Assembly (NCBI GenBank): GCA_026129135.1
Contig: JAHCIQ010000003.1
Span: 186,001 to 250,000 of the forward strand
Source: Cyanobacteria bacterium TGS_CYA1
Lineage (GTDB): Bacteria; Cyanobacteriota; Vampirovibrionia; Obscuribacterales; Obscuribacteraceae
Reading direction: 5' to 3'
Length of the DNA: 64,000 bases
Shown: positions 34,245 to 42,795 of the stretch, in pieces
How the letters are laid out: each line of letters opens with the position of its first letter
How positions within the stretch are numbered: the first letter of the stretch is position 1
Position numbers and translations under genes: made by a program
The notes under the pieces: generated by a model
The model's database searches: none
What the model was told of the DNA's origin: nothing
The model's input: the letters and a program-made list of their open reading frames with translations, nothing else

Positions 34245-35701
34245 TGCTCAGCTCTGGGTGCAAAGGGAGATTTACTGTCTGGATGCAGTCCGACCCATTC
34301 TTTTTCCAGATGAGTGTCGTAGAAGCGTAACCAGGCTTCAGCGGTCAGATTATGTTCTTTGGCAATACTGCGAAGCACTGGAATGGCTTTATAAACATCA
34401 GTCAATGCAAGATCTATATAGAAACCATGTGTTCCAAATCCATAACCGACTGTGCAGCCTAGCTGTTTTTCGCGTAAGACCTTGTCTAGTTTTTCTTTTA
34501 AGCGGTCGCGTGAGCCATAGTCGCCTTCATCGGACACTGTGCCGTCCATGAAGAAATCTGTTTCCACATAGCAAAACTTTTCTCCAAACCTGGAGTGGTT
34601 TTCGGAACGGAAATAGAGACCATCGTTCAATCCATTGCTCAACGACTTGGAGCTGATGAAAGAAGATAATCTTTCAACACTATCTATTTTTCCTGTTCCT
34701 TTATTTTCTTTTGACCCAGATTGAATTTCTTCAAGAATTTGAGAGAGCTCATCGTCCTCTTCTTCCTCGTTATAATCGTCATTCTCGTCATTCTCGACTT
34801 CATTTTGCATGCTTTCAAGTTTTTCAACTAGCTTGGGAAACTTCTCTTGCATGAGTTTCAGCAAGTCCGCCGGCCCGATTTCATCTACTCCACCGCTTTC
34901 ATTGGGCATCTTCAAAGACACAGTGTGAGAGACATTATCGTTTTCTTCAGATGGAACGATTTCGGAAACAAATTGCGTGGGCAGCTTGTCTAGAATCTGC
35001 TGTTTCAGTATAAAACACTGTTGCAATAACTGGTTAATGTTGTGTGAAATTGAACTTGTCTTTCCAATTACATTGTTCACCATTCTCATAGGAGTGGAGG
35101 TTGGCTTTACCGGCTCGATTGTGTCTATCCAGTAATCCATGAGTTCTTCGCCTAACAGTGCATTACCGATGTGCAAACAGTCAGACATGTCTTCTTCCAT
35201 GTCGTCGCCAAAATTCTTGGAATAGAATTTCAGTTCTATTTTGTTGTTTAGATTTTTTTGCCATGAAACTCGAAGATCGGAGGGCAATTCAACACCGCTC
35301 TTTGCCAGTAAATATTCATTTAAGTCTTCTAACGGAACTGGTAGACGATGACAGCTGAAATACCAGTCGTTCAAATTTGGCGCCATCCCAACTACTGTCT
35401 GGATTAGAGAAGCAAGTTCGAAATTCGACTCAGATGTTACGACGAAAAGATTGCCGCCCTCTTCTGCTGGCTGAATCTCCCACATTATTTCGGGATGAAT
35501 TTCTTGAATATTTTCTGCAATCCATTCTGCCATTTCAAGAGTTCTTTCTTCAATATCATTTCTTGATTCATCGGTGCATATCTTAAACAATCCAAGACCA
35601 ATCGTCTCGAAGTCTTGCCACCATTTTTCTATGCGCGCGATTGTTTCCTGTTTTGCGATGAAATCAGGATCGTCTTCGTCGGGTATATAAAGCCAACGCA
35701 T
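34232..35701 (-). CDS. Unknown 489-residue protein with an acidic linker
   Basis: I do not recognise this protein with certainty. The N-terminal domain (1-220) has WYFSCHRLPVPLEDLNEYLL, and the C-terminal domain (350-489) has GCTVGYGFGTHGFYIDLALT and AEAWLRFYDTHLEKEW. They are joined by a strongly acidic linker (ENDENDDYNEEEEDDE) near residues 300-318. The N-terminal part has a DUF695-like flavour, which I cannot confirm. There is no signal peptide or membrane segment. It follows another unknown gene by 14 nt. Confidence 0.6.
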   Translation of the reverse strand: MRWLYIPDEDDPDFIAKQETIARIEKWWQDFETIGLGLFKICTDESRNDIEERTLEMAEWIAENIQEIHPEIMWEIQPAEEGGNLFVVTSESNFELASLIQTVVGMAPNLNDWYFSCHRLPVPLEDLNEYLLAKSGVELPSDLRVSWQKNLNNKIELKFYSKNFGDDMEEDMSDCLHIGNALLGEELMDYWIDTIEPVKPTSTPMRMVNNVIGKTSSISHNINQLLQQCFILKQQILDKLPTQFVSEIVPSEENDNVSHTVSLKMPNESGGVDEIGPADLLKLMQEKFPKLVEKLESMQNEVENDENDDYNEEEEDDELSQILEEIQSGSKENKGTGKIDSVERLSSFISSKSLSNGLNDGLYFRSENHSRFGEKFCYVETDFFMDGTVSDEGDYGSRDRLKEKLDKVLREKQLGCTVGYGFGTHGFYIDLALTDVYKAIPVLRSIAKEHNLTAEAWLRFYDTHLEKEWVGLHPDSKSPFAPRAEQNSS

Positions 35702-35715
35702 AGGTTAAGCTCGGT

Positions 35716-36273
35716 CTAAAGGCGCCAGGCGAGGCTATTCAAGGCTGTGTCGAATATGTCGCGCGAATTGATAAAGTCGTCGGTATCTAATGATTGCAAA
35801 TACAATTCTTCGATGATTTGACCAGCTACGCCAGCAGGATAAATAATTCCATCATAAAAATAGTCGTTGGAGAATTGGCCTTCAACACGCAAAACAGACT
35901 TGGGTCCGAGTTTTTCGACGTGAATTTTATTCAAAAAGAAAGCGGGACCTTCGATGCTTCCTTTTGCATTTTTATTTGTATACTGATTGTCACCAGTGGT
36001 GGCAACGCCCATCACTGTATGTAGTGCCACAATTTCGTCCTCAGAAATTTCTTTGGGATGTTGGTCGCTTAGAACATAACGAAGTATTTGGCGCGAGGCA
36101 TTATCGATTGGCATGCCCCGACCTTTAAAAACGATACGGGTATTGGGGGAGGTTTCAGAGACATAATTGACTTCCCAGCTCATGCCAGGAGACATTGGGC
36201 GTCCTTTGTCCTGAGATTGCCAACTGTCGGGCAAGTTCAGTGTTTTGATTTGACCAAGATTTTCAACTAGCAT
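35716..36273 (-). CDS. Unknown 185-residue soluble protein
   Basis: No family is recognised. The protein reads SWEVNYVSETSPNTRIVFKGR, AFFLNKIHVEKLGPKSVLRV and NDYFYDGIIYPA, a beta-rich pattern with no signal peptide. It is the first of two unknown genes in one transcript and is divergent from htrA across a 127-nt gap that must contain promoters for both directions. Confidence 0.55.
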   Translation of the reverse strand: MLVENLGQIKTLNLPDSWQSQDKGRPMSPGMSWEVNYVSETSPNTRIVFKGRGMPIDNASRQILRYVLSDQHPKEISEDEIVALHTVMGVATTGDNQYTNKNAKGSIEGPAFFLNKIHVEKLGPKSVLRVEGQFSNDYFYDGIIYPAGVAGQIIEELYLQSLDTDDFINSRDIFDTALNSLAWRL

Positions 36274-36400
36274 CTAATTCTCGCCTCAAAGACGCCTGAA
36301 ATGATAACACGCTTGTAATAAATCCTGAATAAATGATTAGTTCGGGTGACTTTCGAGTTGCCAGGCTCTTAAATAATAATATTGGTGGGAGATTATTAGG

Positions 36401-37546
36401 ATGTCCAGAAATCGAAAAGTGGGAAAAATCGACTTCATTTCTATGATGCTCGGCTGCATGCTTGGAGCTCTTGTAATCCTTGTGGGTTACGACGTGTTGC
36501 AGCGTATGCCGGCGAAGAACGGGCAGAATTCGTCTGTCAGCACGACCACCAGAATTACGACCAATGGTGGAAATGGCTCATTTTTAGCAATGGCTGAAAA
36601 TACCATTGCCGACATTGCCCAGGAAGCGTCCAAAAGCGTGGTCAATATTAATGTGCGGACCAATCCTCAGGTTCATCCTATGCTTGAAATGATGGGCATT
36701 TCGGTTCCACCGCAGGAAGGCGTTGGCTCTGGAATTATTGTTAAAAGCAACGGCTATATCCTTACAAACAACCATGTGGTTGGCGACGCAACCGATATCC
36801 TGGTCACGCTCAACGATAAGCGCAAATTCAAAGGCAAAGTGGTAGGACGCGATGTCTACACCGATCTTGCTGTGATTAAAATTGACGCGAACGATTTGCC
36901 AGTGGCAAAGCTCGGGGTAAGCAAAACCCTGCGTCCAGGAGATTGGGTAATTGCCATCGGCAGCCCAATGGGGTATGACCACACCGTAACTATGGGGATT
37001 ATTAGTGGAGTCGGTCGAAACCTGGTGAGCGAAGGAAGTCGAGTTGAGTTAATTCAGACCGATGCTGCGATTAATCGCGGTAATTCTGGCGGTCCACTTA
37101 TTAATATTCATGGAGAAGTAATAGGGCTGAACGAACTCATTATCAATCCTCAAATTGCTCAAAATATGTGTTTTGCAATTCCTGTGGATCTGTTCAAAGA
37201 CGTTACAGAAAATCTTATTGCAGGCAAGAAAGTGTTGCATCCCTATGTCGGGCTTGGTATGCAAGATCTGGATGACGAGCTGGCTCGAGCGATGGGACTG
37301 CCAAAGAATGTTCGAGGTGTAGTAGTGATTCAAGTGGTACCAGACAGTCCTGCTGAGCGAAGCAATCTTGCTATCACGGATGTAATTCAAAAAATTGATG
37401 GCAAAGATGTTGGCACAGCACAAGACATTAAGACCATCATCAAATCACACAAGCCAGGAGACAGGTTAAGCATGCTCGTTTTAAGAGCAGGAAAACTAAT
37501 GCCAATCGACGTTATAGTTGGTGAATTTAAAATGGGCGAAAGATAA
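36401..37546 (+). CDS. HtrA/Deg family serine protease
   Basis: A 381-residue membrane-anchored or exported protease of the HtrA/DegS type. It has one N-terminal membrane segment (about 14-31) and a complete catalytic triad: His125 in LTNNHVVGD, Asp155 in YTDLAVIKI and Ser229 in NRGNSGGPL. One PDZ domain follows (about 285-375, with [16 protein letters not shown]). The substrate-binding loop is [15 protein letters not shown]. It degrades or refolds damaged envelope proteins. The msrB lipoprotein gene starts 1 nt after its stop, so an envelope-repair operon is likely. Confidence 0.9.
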   Translation: MSRNRKVGKIDFISMMLGCMLGALVILVGYDVLQRMPAKNGQNSSVSTTTRITTNGGNGSFLAMAENTIADIAQEASKSVVNINVRTNPQVHPMLEMMGISVPPQEGVGSGIIVKSNGYILTNNHVVGDATDILVTLNDKRKFKGKVVGRDVYTDLAVIKIDANDLPVAKLGVSKTLRPGDWVIAIGSPMGYDHTVTMGIISGVGRNLVSEGSRVELIQTDAAINRGNSGGPLINIHGEVIGLNELIINPQIAQNMCFAIPVDLFKDVTENLIAGKKVLHPYVGLGMQDLDDELARAMGLPKNVRGVVVIQVVPDSPAERSNLAITDVIQKIDGKDVGTAQDIKTIIKSHKPGDRLSMLVLRAGKLMPIDVIVGEFKMGER

Positions 37547-37547
37547 G

Positions 37548-38081
37548 ATGATATTTAAAATGGAGAAGATAGTTTTGCCCTTAGCTGCGCTTGTTTTGCT
37601 CGCTGGCGGCTGCGGTGCAAAAGAAAAAACAGCGTCAAAATCTGTACAGGAAAATAAGGCGGGAGAAAAAATGTCACAAGAAGATAAAACCCAGAAAACT
37701 AAAGAAGAGTGGCAGACCTGTCTTACTCCGGAAGAGTATAAAATCGCTCGCGAGAAAGGCACCGAGATGGCTTTCACTGGTAAATACTACAATCACCACG
37801 AAGATGGCATTTATAAGTGCGTTTGTTGTGGTGCCGAATTGTTTGACTCAAAACATAAATTCGATTCTGGAACTGGTTGGCCGAGTTTTTACCAACCAAC
37901 TAAAAAAGAAAACGTTGGTGAAGTCGACGATAAGAGCCATGGCATGCGTCGAGTTGAAGTTATTTGCACCAAATGCGATGCTCACCTTGGTCATGTTTTT
38001 GAAGATGGTCCAAAACCGACGAATTTGAGATATTGCATCAACTCAGCGTCTTTAAAATTCGATCCCGCTAAAAAGGACTGA
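37548..38081 (+). CDS. msrB: Peptide-methionine (R)-S-oxide reductase MsrB, lipoprotein
   Basis: A 177-residue protein. The N-terminus is a lipoprotein signal (LVLLAGGC), followed by a Lys/Gln-rich linker. The MsrB domain has the four zinc ligands in CVCCG and CTKCD, the [10 protein letters not shown] loop and the catalytic Cys in [11 protein letters not shown]. It would repair oxidised methionines in the periplasm, which fits its coupling to the HtrA protease. The ATG at 37548 is used; an ATG 12 nt further on is also possible. Confidence 0.9.
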   Translation: MIFKMEKIVLPLAALVLLAGGCGAKEKTASKSVQENKAGEKMSQEDKTQKTKEEWQTCLTPEEYKIAREKGTEMAFTGKYYNHHEDGIYKCVCCGAELFDSKHKFDSGTGWPSFYQPTKKENVGEVDDKSHGMRRVEVICTKCDAHLGHVFEDGPKPTNLRYCINSASLKFDPAKKD

Positions 38082-38118
38082 ACTTCTCTTTGCTAATGCG
38101 TGGTGTCTTTTTTCTTAT

Positions 38119-38165
38119 AGAGTCAAACGTAAGTATTAAGGGATGAATTACTTACGTTCGACTCT
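38119..38165 (+). repeat. Dispersed palindromic element, copy 4 (intergenic, most complete)
   Basis: AACGTAAGTA (38126-38135), 13-nt loop TTAAGGGATGAAT, TACTTACGTT (38149-38158): a perfect 10-bp inverted repeat. The flanks extend the pairing to AGAGTC and GACTCT with one mismatch between. It lies between the convergent msrB and CPBP genes and includes the last codons of the latter, so it may also act as a transcription end signal. Confidence 0.8.
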
Positions 38166-39066
38166 TAGTCGCTTGGAGCACCTGACGAGCTCTGTTAGAT
38201 TTTGCGTATTTCATCAAAATGCATCCGGTTATTAGACCAGTAGCCACAGTTATGTAGCAGGATTCCATTCCCATCGGAAAGCCTGGCAGGAACAATCCTG
38301 GTTGGTAATGCCCTGTGAATAAGGAGGGCAAGAAATCGATTTGTCCTTCTTTGGCACCAAATATAGATGTTTCGAATAGATTCCACGACCAGTGAATGCC
38401 AACTGGAATCCAGAGATTTCGTCTGATTAGAAATGCAGCATTGAGAAGAAAACCAGCTTCGATAGCCAGGAAAAGACAGCACAGTGGCTTATAGTCTTCG
38501 GCAATGCCATTTAGTTTGTTTGCCATGTGAAAGAAACCAAAAAGCAAAGACGCAATTACTATTGCCCACCTGGTACCAAATCCCTTTTCAATTGTGAGAA
38601 AAACGAATCCGCGGAAAATTAGTTCTTCTGCCAGTCCGACCAGAAGAAAAAATACAAGTGGAACGGCGAAATTGATATTGAAGTTTATCGAATGTTCCAG
38701 GGTGTAGGCACCGCCCAAATATGCAAGCGCCATTGTTACTGACATGAAAATCGCACCAATGCTGAATCCTAATAAAAGATCCGATCCCCAGCGTGACGAT
38801 ACGAAAATATCAGTGAGCAGTTTTGTCTTTTCTTCAATACCGAACCTTTTGCGAATTGCGTTCATCGGCAACTGCGTTACGAAGATAGCTAAAGCGATCG
38901 AAAGGAAAAATAGAAACTCGAAGATTATGTAGTATTTGGCATCATCTAAATGGACTTTTCTTGTGAAGGAATTGAAACTGGTTCTTGTCACCAAATAGAA
39001 CACCACGAAAAAAATAGAAAAAATGATCATTTCAAGGATCGACTTGAATTTTGCTTTGATATTCAT
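38152..39066 (-). CDS. CPBP-family intramembrane protease
   Basis: A 304-residue protein with about eight membrane segments and the Abi/CPBP (Rce1-like) motifs: EELIFRGFVFLTIEK (Glu-Glu plus Arg), FGFFHMANKL (His) and VGIHWSWNLF (His, Asn). The start at 39066 overlaps the stop of the GT2 gene by 4 nt (ATGA). An in-frame ATG further up would lie inside that gene. Family members cleave prenylated or membrane peptides; the substrate is unknown. Confidence 0.75.
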   Translation of the reverse strand: MNIKAKFKSILEMIIFSIFFVVFYLVTRTSFNSFTRKVHLDDAKYYIIFEFLFFLSIALAIFVTQLPMNAIRKRFGIEEKTKLLTDIFVSSRWGSDLLLGFSIGAIFMSVTMALAYLGGAYTLEHSINFNINFAVPLVFFLLVGLAEELIFRGFVFLTIEKGFGTRWAIVIASLLFGFFHMANKLNGIAEDYKPLCCLFLAIEAGFLLNAAFLIRRNLWIPVGIHWSWNLFETSIFGAKEGQIDFLPSLFTGHYQPGLFLPGFPMGMESCYITVATGLITGCILMKYAKSNRARQVLQATKSRT

Positions 39067-39788
39067 CAGCGATAACCGCCAATAAATTTGCGCATCATGA
39101 TCAAAAGTAGATCGCGTCCAGAGCGCATAGTGTCTACATATATGCGAACGGTTGAACCAGGGCGATCTTGCCAATCGACATAGACTTTGTCGATTTTGTA
39201 TTTTTTGATATTGGCTATAGTCAAAATTTCGAGATCGAATAAAAATCGATTGATAGTCATTCTTTTGAAAACATCAATTGCTACTTCGCGCTTGAAGAGC
39301 TTAAATCCTGCTTGTGTGTCTCTTACTCCTGGCAATACGAAATTACCGATGACAAAGCGAGAAACAGAAGCTATAAGTCGCCGACCAAAACCAGGATATT
39401 GCTCGTCTTTCGATCGTTGAGCGATAGCAATGTCAGCACCATTATTTATGGCGTCGATGAATTTTTCCAGAATGTCAGGCATGTACGATAAATCTGAGTC
39501 TGTATAAACTACTAAATCGCGAGTCGCTTTTAGGATGCCAGTCTGTACAGCCTTACCCTTGCCCTGATTTTGAACGAGTTCGATTACATCAAGCGAGCAA
39601 TTAGACGATTGCATGCTTTCTTTTGCTACTTTAGCCGTGTTGTCTGTACAGCCATCGCATACGACTATTATTTCTGAGCCTGCGTAATTTTGCTCGAGAT
39701 AACTGGACCACGCCTGGATGGTGGCACCAATACGAGCCGATTCTTGAAAAGCAGGAATAATAACTGAAATTCTGCGATAATCGGGCAT
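39066..39788 (-). CDS. GT2 glycosyltransferase (dolichyl-phosphate glucosyltransferase-like)
   Basis: A 240-residue GT-A fold enzyme. It has VIIPAFQESARIG, IIVVCDGCTDNT, QNQGKGKAVQTG and the metal motif VYTDSDLS (DxD). DTQAGFKLFKREVA and RFLFDLEI match the polyprenyl-phosphate glucosyl/mannosyltransferase subgroup. No membrane segment is visible. It is divergent from the GT87 gene across 21 nt and might supply that enzyme with polyprenyl-phosphate hexose. Confidence 0.8.
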   Translation of the reverse strand: MPDYRRISVIIPAFQESARIGATIQAWSSYLEQNYAGSEIIVVCDGCTDNTAKVAKESMQSSNCSLDVIELVQNQGKGKAVQTGILKATRDLVVYTDSDLSYMPDILEKFIDAINNGADIAIAQRSKDEQYPGFGRRLIASVSRFVIGNFVLPGVRDTQAGFKLFKREVAIDVFKRMTINRFLFDLEILTIANIKKYKIDKVYVDWQDRPGSTVRIYVDTMRSGRDLLLIMMRKFIGGYR

Positions 39789-39809
39789 AAGTCAATTCAC
39801 TTGGAAGAC

Positions 39810-41123
39810 ATGAACAGGGAGCAAATTCCTCTACAGTATAAGCTGGCGGCGATACTATCGGTATTCATGCTTGTAGTGCCAATCATTATAGGCTTAAGAT
39901 ACCAGGAAATCATGCAAGCAAGCGACTTCTCCATGACATTTTATGTTGTGGGAAATATGATTGCTCATGGGCAATTGCAAGACATTTATCCGCCTCTTCA
40001 GGCTGGCTCGCTCATCCATACTCCATTCGATAATTACGCTCATCAACTTCTAGACAAGCTTCCGGCACGAAATGTCGCCATTTACATGTACAGTCCGCTT
40101 ACTGCGGTTCTATTTGCTCCGTTTGGACTTCTAAACCCAGTTGCTGCGCTTGCCTGCTGGCAGATTATTATCGTTATTTCGGCTCTTGCATGTATTGCGT
40201 TATTGGTCCCGCCGCACGCTTTTAAAAGCACTTTGACCAGGGTGAAGCTTTTGGGCTGGGTGGCACTTTTCGCTCCTTTGCTTCAACAAATACTGATTGG
40301 GCACTTGAGTGTTCCTCTTGGAATGTTGCCATTGAGTCTGGGCTATTTCTTTCTTTGCAAGGGAAAAGATTTCCTGGCTGGATGCGTATTTGCTCTGCTC
40401 TTTTTGAAGCCACAGTTTCTACCATCGGCTTTGTTATTCATCGGATGCTACACATTTACCAAGCGTTTCAACGCGCTTCTTGGATTTTTATGCGGCACGC
40501 TTGCCATAACATTGTTGACTGTCTTTGCGCTGGGTCCAGAGACCCTTGTGCACTGGTATCAAAGTCTCAAATTTAGCGATACTATTTTTACTAATCCTGC
40601 ATACAACTATCCGCACTATCTTGCAGTTTCGATACCATCGGTGGTGTTGCAATTATTGCCTCCAGAGCAAACGGGCACGGCTAAACTTGTTCTCTATTCT
40701 CTTGCTGTCATTATTGGTTTTTTTACATTGTTCGTAAGTATCGGTTTGATCAAAAAACTGGGCAAAGAGCAAAGTATGTCTTTGATTCTTGTGTTATCGA
40801 TACTGGTATTACCTGTGGTTCTTCCCCATTTTCTTTATTATGACCTCTGCTCGTTGGTTTGTGCCGCTCTTGTGATTCAAAGCAATGCTCTGCCAGAGGT
40901 TCTAGGGGTAAAGTTCAAACGCTTGATTCTTGCTTTGTATGCCGTTATAAATCTATATTTCGTCTATTTCTTTGCCATTAATATAAAAGGCAGTCATTCA
41001 ATTGCACCTGTGGTTTTAGTACTTTTCATGACTTCAGTTTTTGCATTGGCGATGCACCAATTCGCCAAACTCAATCCTAACTCGATTTCGTCTGTCGTCT
41101 GGACGTCAGACGAAAATGCATAA
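39810..41123 (+). CDS. GT87-like polyprenyl-phosphate sugar transferase (DUF2029)
   Basis: A 437-residue protein with about ten membrane segments. After the first segment it reads QASDFSMTFYVVGNMIAHGQ, with DIYPPLQAGS and VAIYMYSPLTAVLFAPFGLL, the pattern of GT87 alpha-mannosyltransferases of the PimE type. ATG at 39810 is preferred over an in-frame TTG at 39801. GT87 enzymes use polyprenyl-phosphate sugars, which fits the divergent GT2 gene next to it. Confidence 0.7.
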   Translation: MNREQIPLQYKLAAILSVFMLVVPIIIGLRYQEIMQASDFSMTFYVVGNMIAHGQLQDIYPPLQAGSLIHTPFDNYAHQLLDKLPARNVAIYMYSPLTAVLFAPFGLLNPVAALACWQIIIVISALACIALLVPPHAFKSTLTRVKLLGWVALFAPLLQQILIGHLSVPLGMLPLSLGYFFLCKGKDFLAGCVFALLFLKPQFLPSALLFIGCYTFTKRFNALLGFLCGTLAITLLTVFALGPETLVHWYQSLKFSDTIFTNPAYNYPHYLAVSIPSVVLQLLPPEQTGTAKLVLYSLAVIIGFFTLFVSIGLIKKLGKEQSMSLILVLSILVLPVVLPHFLYYDLCSLVCAALVIQSNALPEVLGVKFKRLILALYAVINLYFVYFFAINIKGSHSIAPVVLVLFMTSVFALAMHQFAKLNPNSISSVVWTSDENA

Positions 41124-41141
41124 TCACAGTCTAAAGTCTTG

Positions 41142-42452
41142 TCAGAAAGACGCTTGTTTTGGTGACTCGTTGAATGCTTTGACCAGCTCACTAACGTTTG
41201 GCGAGTCATCACCATAAATTGCTTTAGCTGTTTCAATTGCGCTTTCGCGATAAATTTCACTTTCGACTTTGTTGTTTTGCAAAGAGGATAGTTTGGCAAG
41301 CTCCATAAGCGATTCTACGATGTCTGGATGCTCGCTTCCAAGAATCTTGTATCTGATTTCCAGAACTCGTTTGTAAATGTGTTCTGTTTCTTCGAAGTGT
41401 CCAGCTTTGCGAATCAAGTGACCAAGCTGCATAAGAAGGCTCAAAGTTTCTGGATGCTCTTCGCCAAAAAGCACTTCAGTTATACGCAAGGCTCGACGAA
41501 GGGCCGCTTCTGACTTTTCATAATCTTCAATCTGTGCGCATAGTGCGCCAGTTTTTCTGAGCAAACCAATAATAGCTTTCTTGGGTGGGTCTTTCAGTTT
41601 TTCCATTGAAGCTAGAGATTGTTGATAAAGCTCGTCTGCTGCATCGAATTTTTTGATTTCGACTAGCTGCTCTGCTAGTGATTTTATGCGTCCAAGCATA
41701 CGACGAAACGGGTCGGATTGCGGATTATGCAATGTCAATCTGAAAGCACGCAGAACATAGGGACAGGCTTCTTCTAAGAGTTTGCGCTCCAAAAGTTGGT
41801 CCGTTAGCTCGTCGAGCATATTGAAATATTTTTCTGTATCGTCCCCGAATTCTGCTTCGGCTTTTTGGAGAAAGCTTTGAGAAATGCGCTCGCGCCCTTC
41901 GATAGTCGTTTCTTTAGAGATTGCAGTAATTACTTTTGCTTGACCCTGAGTTCTTCCGGCACTGCCAGACGGGTGACATATGAGTCTAACTGCTGAAGTG
42001 AATTCGTCGTTAGGAAGATTCGAAAGTGCAGCCAATGCATCGGACGATGACATTCCAGGCAGATTAGGCGCGAAATCGTTTCTCATTTCAGGCACTGTCT
42101 GAGCTTGAGGCGGAGTCAAAGGCATTGGAGCCTGGGAAGTGACTTGCTGCTGAGGCAGAGACTGTTGAGATTGTCTCTGGTCTTCAGAAATCGATTCGAA
42201 TTTCTTATTAACTTCGTCTTGCGTTTCTTTGAGCAAATCTGTGAGCGATGCCAGTTGGTGAAAAGTGGTGGCACCGACTTTTTTGGATAACTCTTGCTGC
42301 ATGCCATCCAGGCTTTTCAACAAATCCTGGCGCATTTTGCTTATTTCTTCATAGGTACGCTGGTTGCGCTTGGTTGATACTACGAATAGTACCACTGCCA
42401 CTGTGACAGAGATCACAGATAGCACCAAAGCAGACAACTCTACAAAATTCAT
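41142..42452 (-). CDS. Membrane-anchored coiled-coil TPR protein
   Basis: A 436-residue protein with a membrane segment at about 7-26, a coiled coil at about 30-90, a Gln/Pro-rich linker, and kinesin-light-chain-type TPR repeats in the C-terminal half (EAALRRALRITEVLFGEEHPE, ETEHIYKRVLEIRYKILGSEHP). It overlaps the HPt gene by 4 nt, so it is the last gene of the chemosensory cluster. It may hold signalling proteins at the membrane. Confidence 0.7.
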   Translation of the reverse strand: MNFVELSALVLSVISVTVAVVLFVVSTKRNQRTYEEISKMRQDLLKSLDGMQQELSKKVGATTFHQLASLTDLLKETQDEVNKKFESISEDQRQSQQSLPQQQVTSQAPMPLTPPQAQTVPEMRNDFAPNLPGMSSSDALAALSNLPNDEFTSAVRLICHPSGSAGRTQGQAKVITAISKETTIEGRERISQSFLQKAEAEFGDDTEKYFNMLDELTDQLLERKLLEEACPYVLRAFRLTLHNPQSDPFRRMLGRIKSLAEQLVEIKKFDAADELYQQSLASMEKLKDPPKKAIIGLLRKTGALCAQIEDYEKSEAALRRALRITEVLFGEEHPETLSLLMQLGHLIRKAGHFEETEHIYKRVLEIRYKILGSEHPDIVESLMELAKLSSLQNNKVESEIYRESAIETAKAIYGDDSPNVSELVKAFNESPKQASF

Positions 42453-42793
42453 TCCAGGTAATGCCCCAAAAACTCCTCAGTTTCAGTGAAGGCTTGACTC
42501 AGTTCAGGAAGTCGGTTCTTGGCATCGTCGACTTTTCCGCTTGATACTAATGCCTCAAGGTCAGATGCTATTTTTTCACATTTGTTCGCCATAATCACGC
42601 GACAACAACCTTTTAACATATGAGCATGTTTCCGACAGGCTTCCAGATCTCCTTGCGCCAGAGCGTTTTCGATTTTTGCCACAATATCATTGGTATCTTC
42701 TAAGAAGGCCGCTGCAAGCTCTTTTGCCGTTTCGACATCGAACTCTTCTTCTAGTTTTTCTATTTCAACATGAGCTTGAGATGGTGAATTCAT
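42449..42793 (-). CDS. Stand-alone histidine phosphotransfer (HPt) protein
   Basis: A 114-residue all-helical HPt protein. The phospho-acceptor His58 is in KHAHMLKGCCRV, after a GDLEACRK helix. Its stop overlaps the TPR gene and its start is 2 nt after the PAS-REC protein. It could carry phosphate between CheA-REC or the PAS-REC protein and another receiver, the role that the degenerate HPt of the neighbouring protein cannot fill. Confidence 0.8.
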   Translation of the reverse strand: MNSPSQAHVEIEKLEEEFDVETAKELAAAFLEDTNDIVAKIENALAQGDLEACRKHAHMLKGCCRVIMANKCEKIASDLEALVSSGKVDDAKNRLPELSQAFTETEEFLGHYLE

Positions 42794-42795
42794 GG

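Noticed and set aside
40722..40740. Sequence TTCGTAAGTATCGG resembling an arm of the palindromic element
   Set aside because: No loop core and no second arm; it lies in the GT87 gene and is probably chance.
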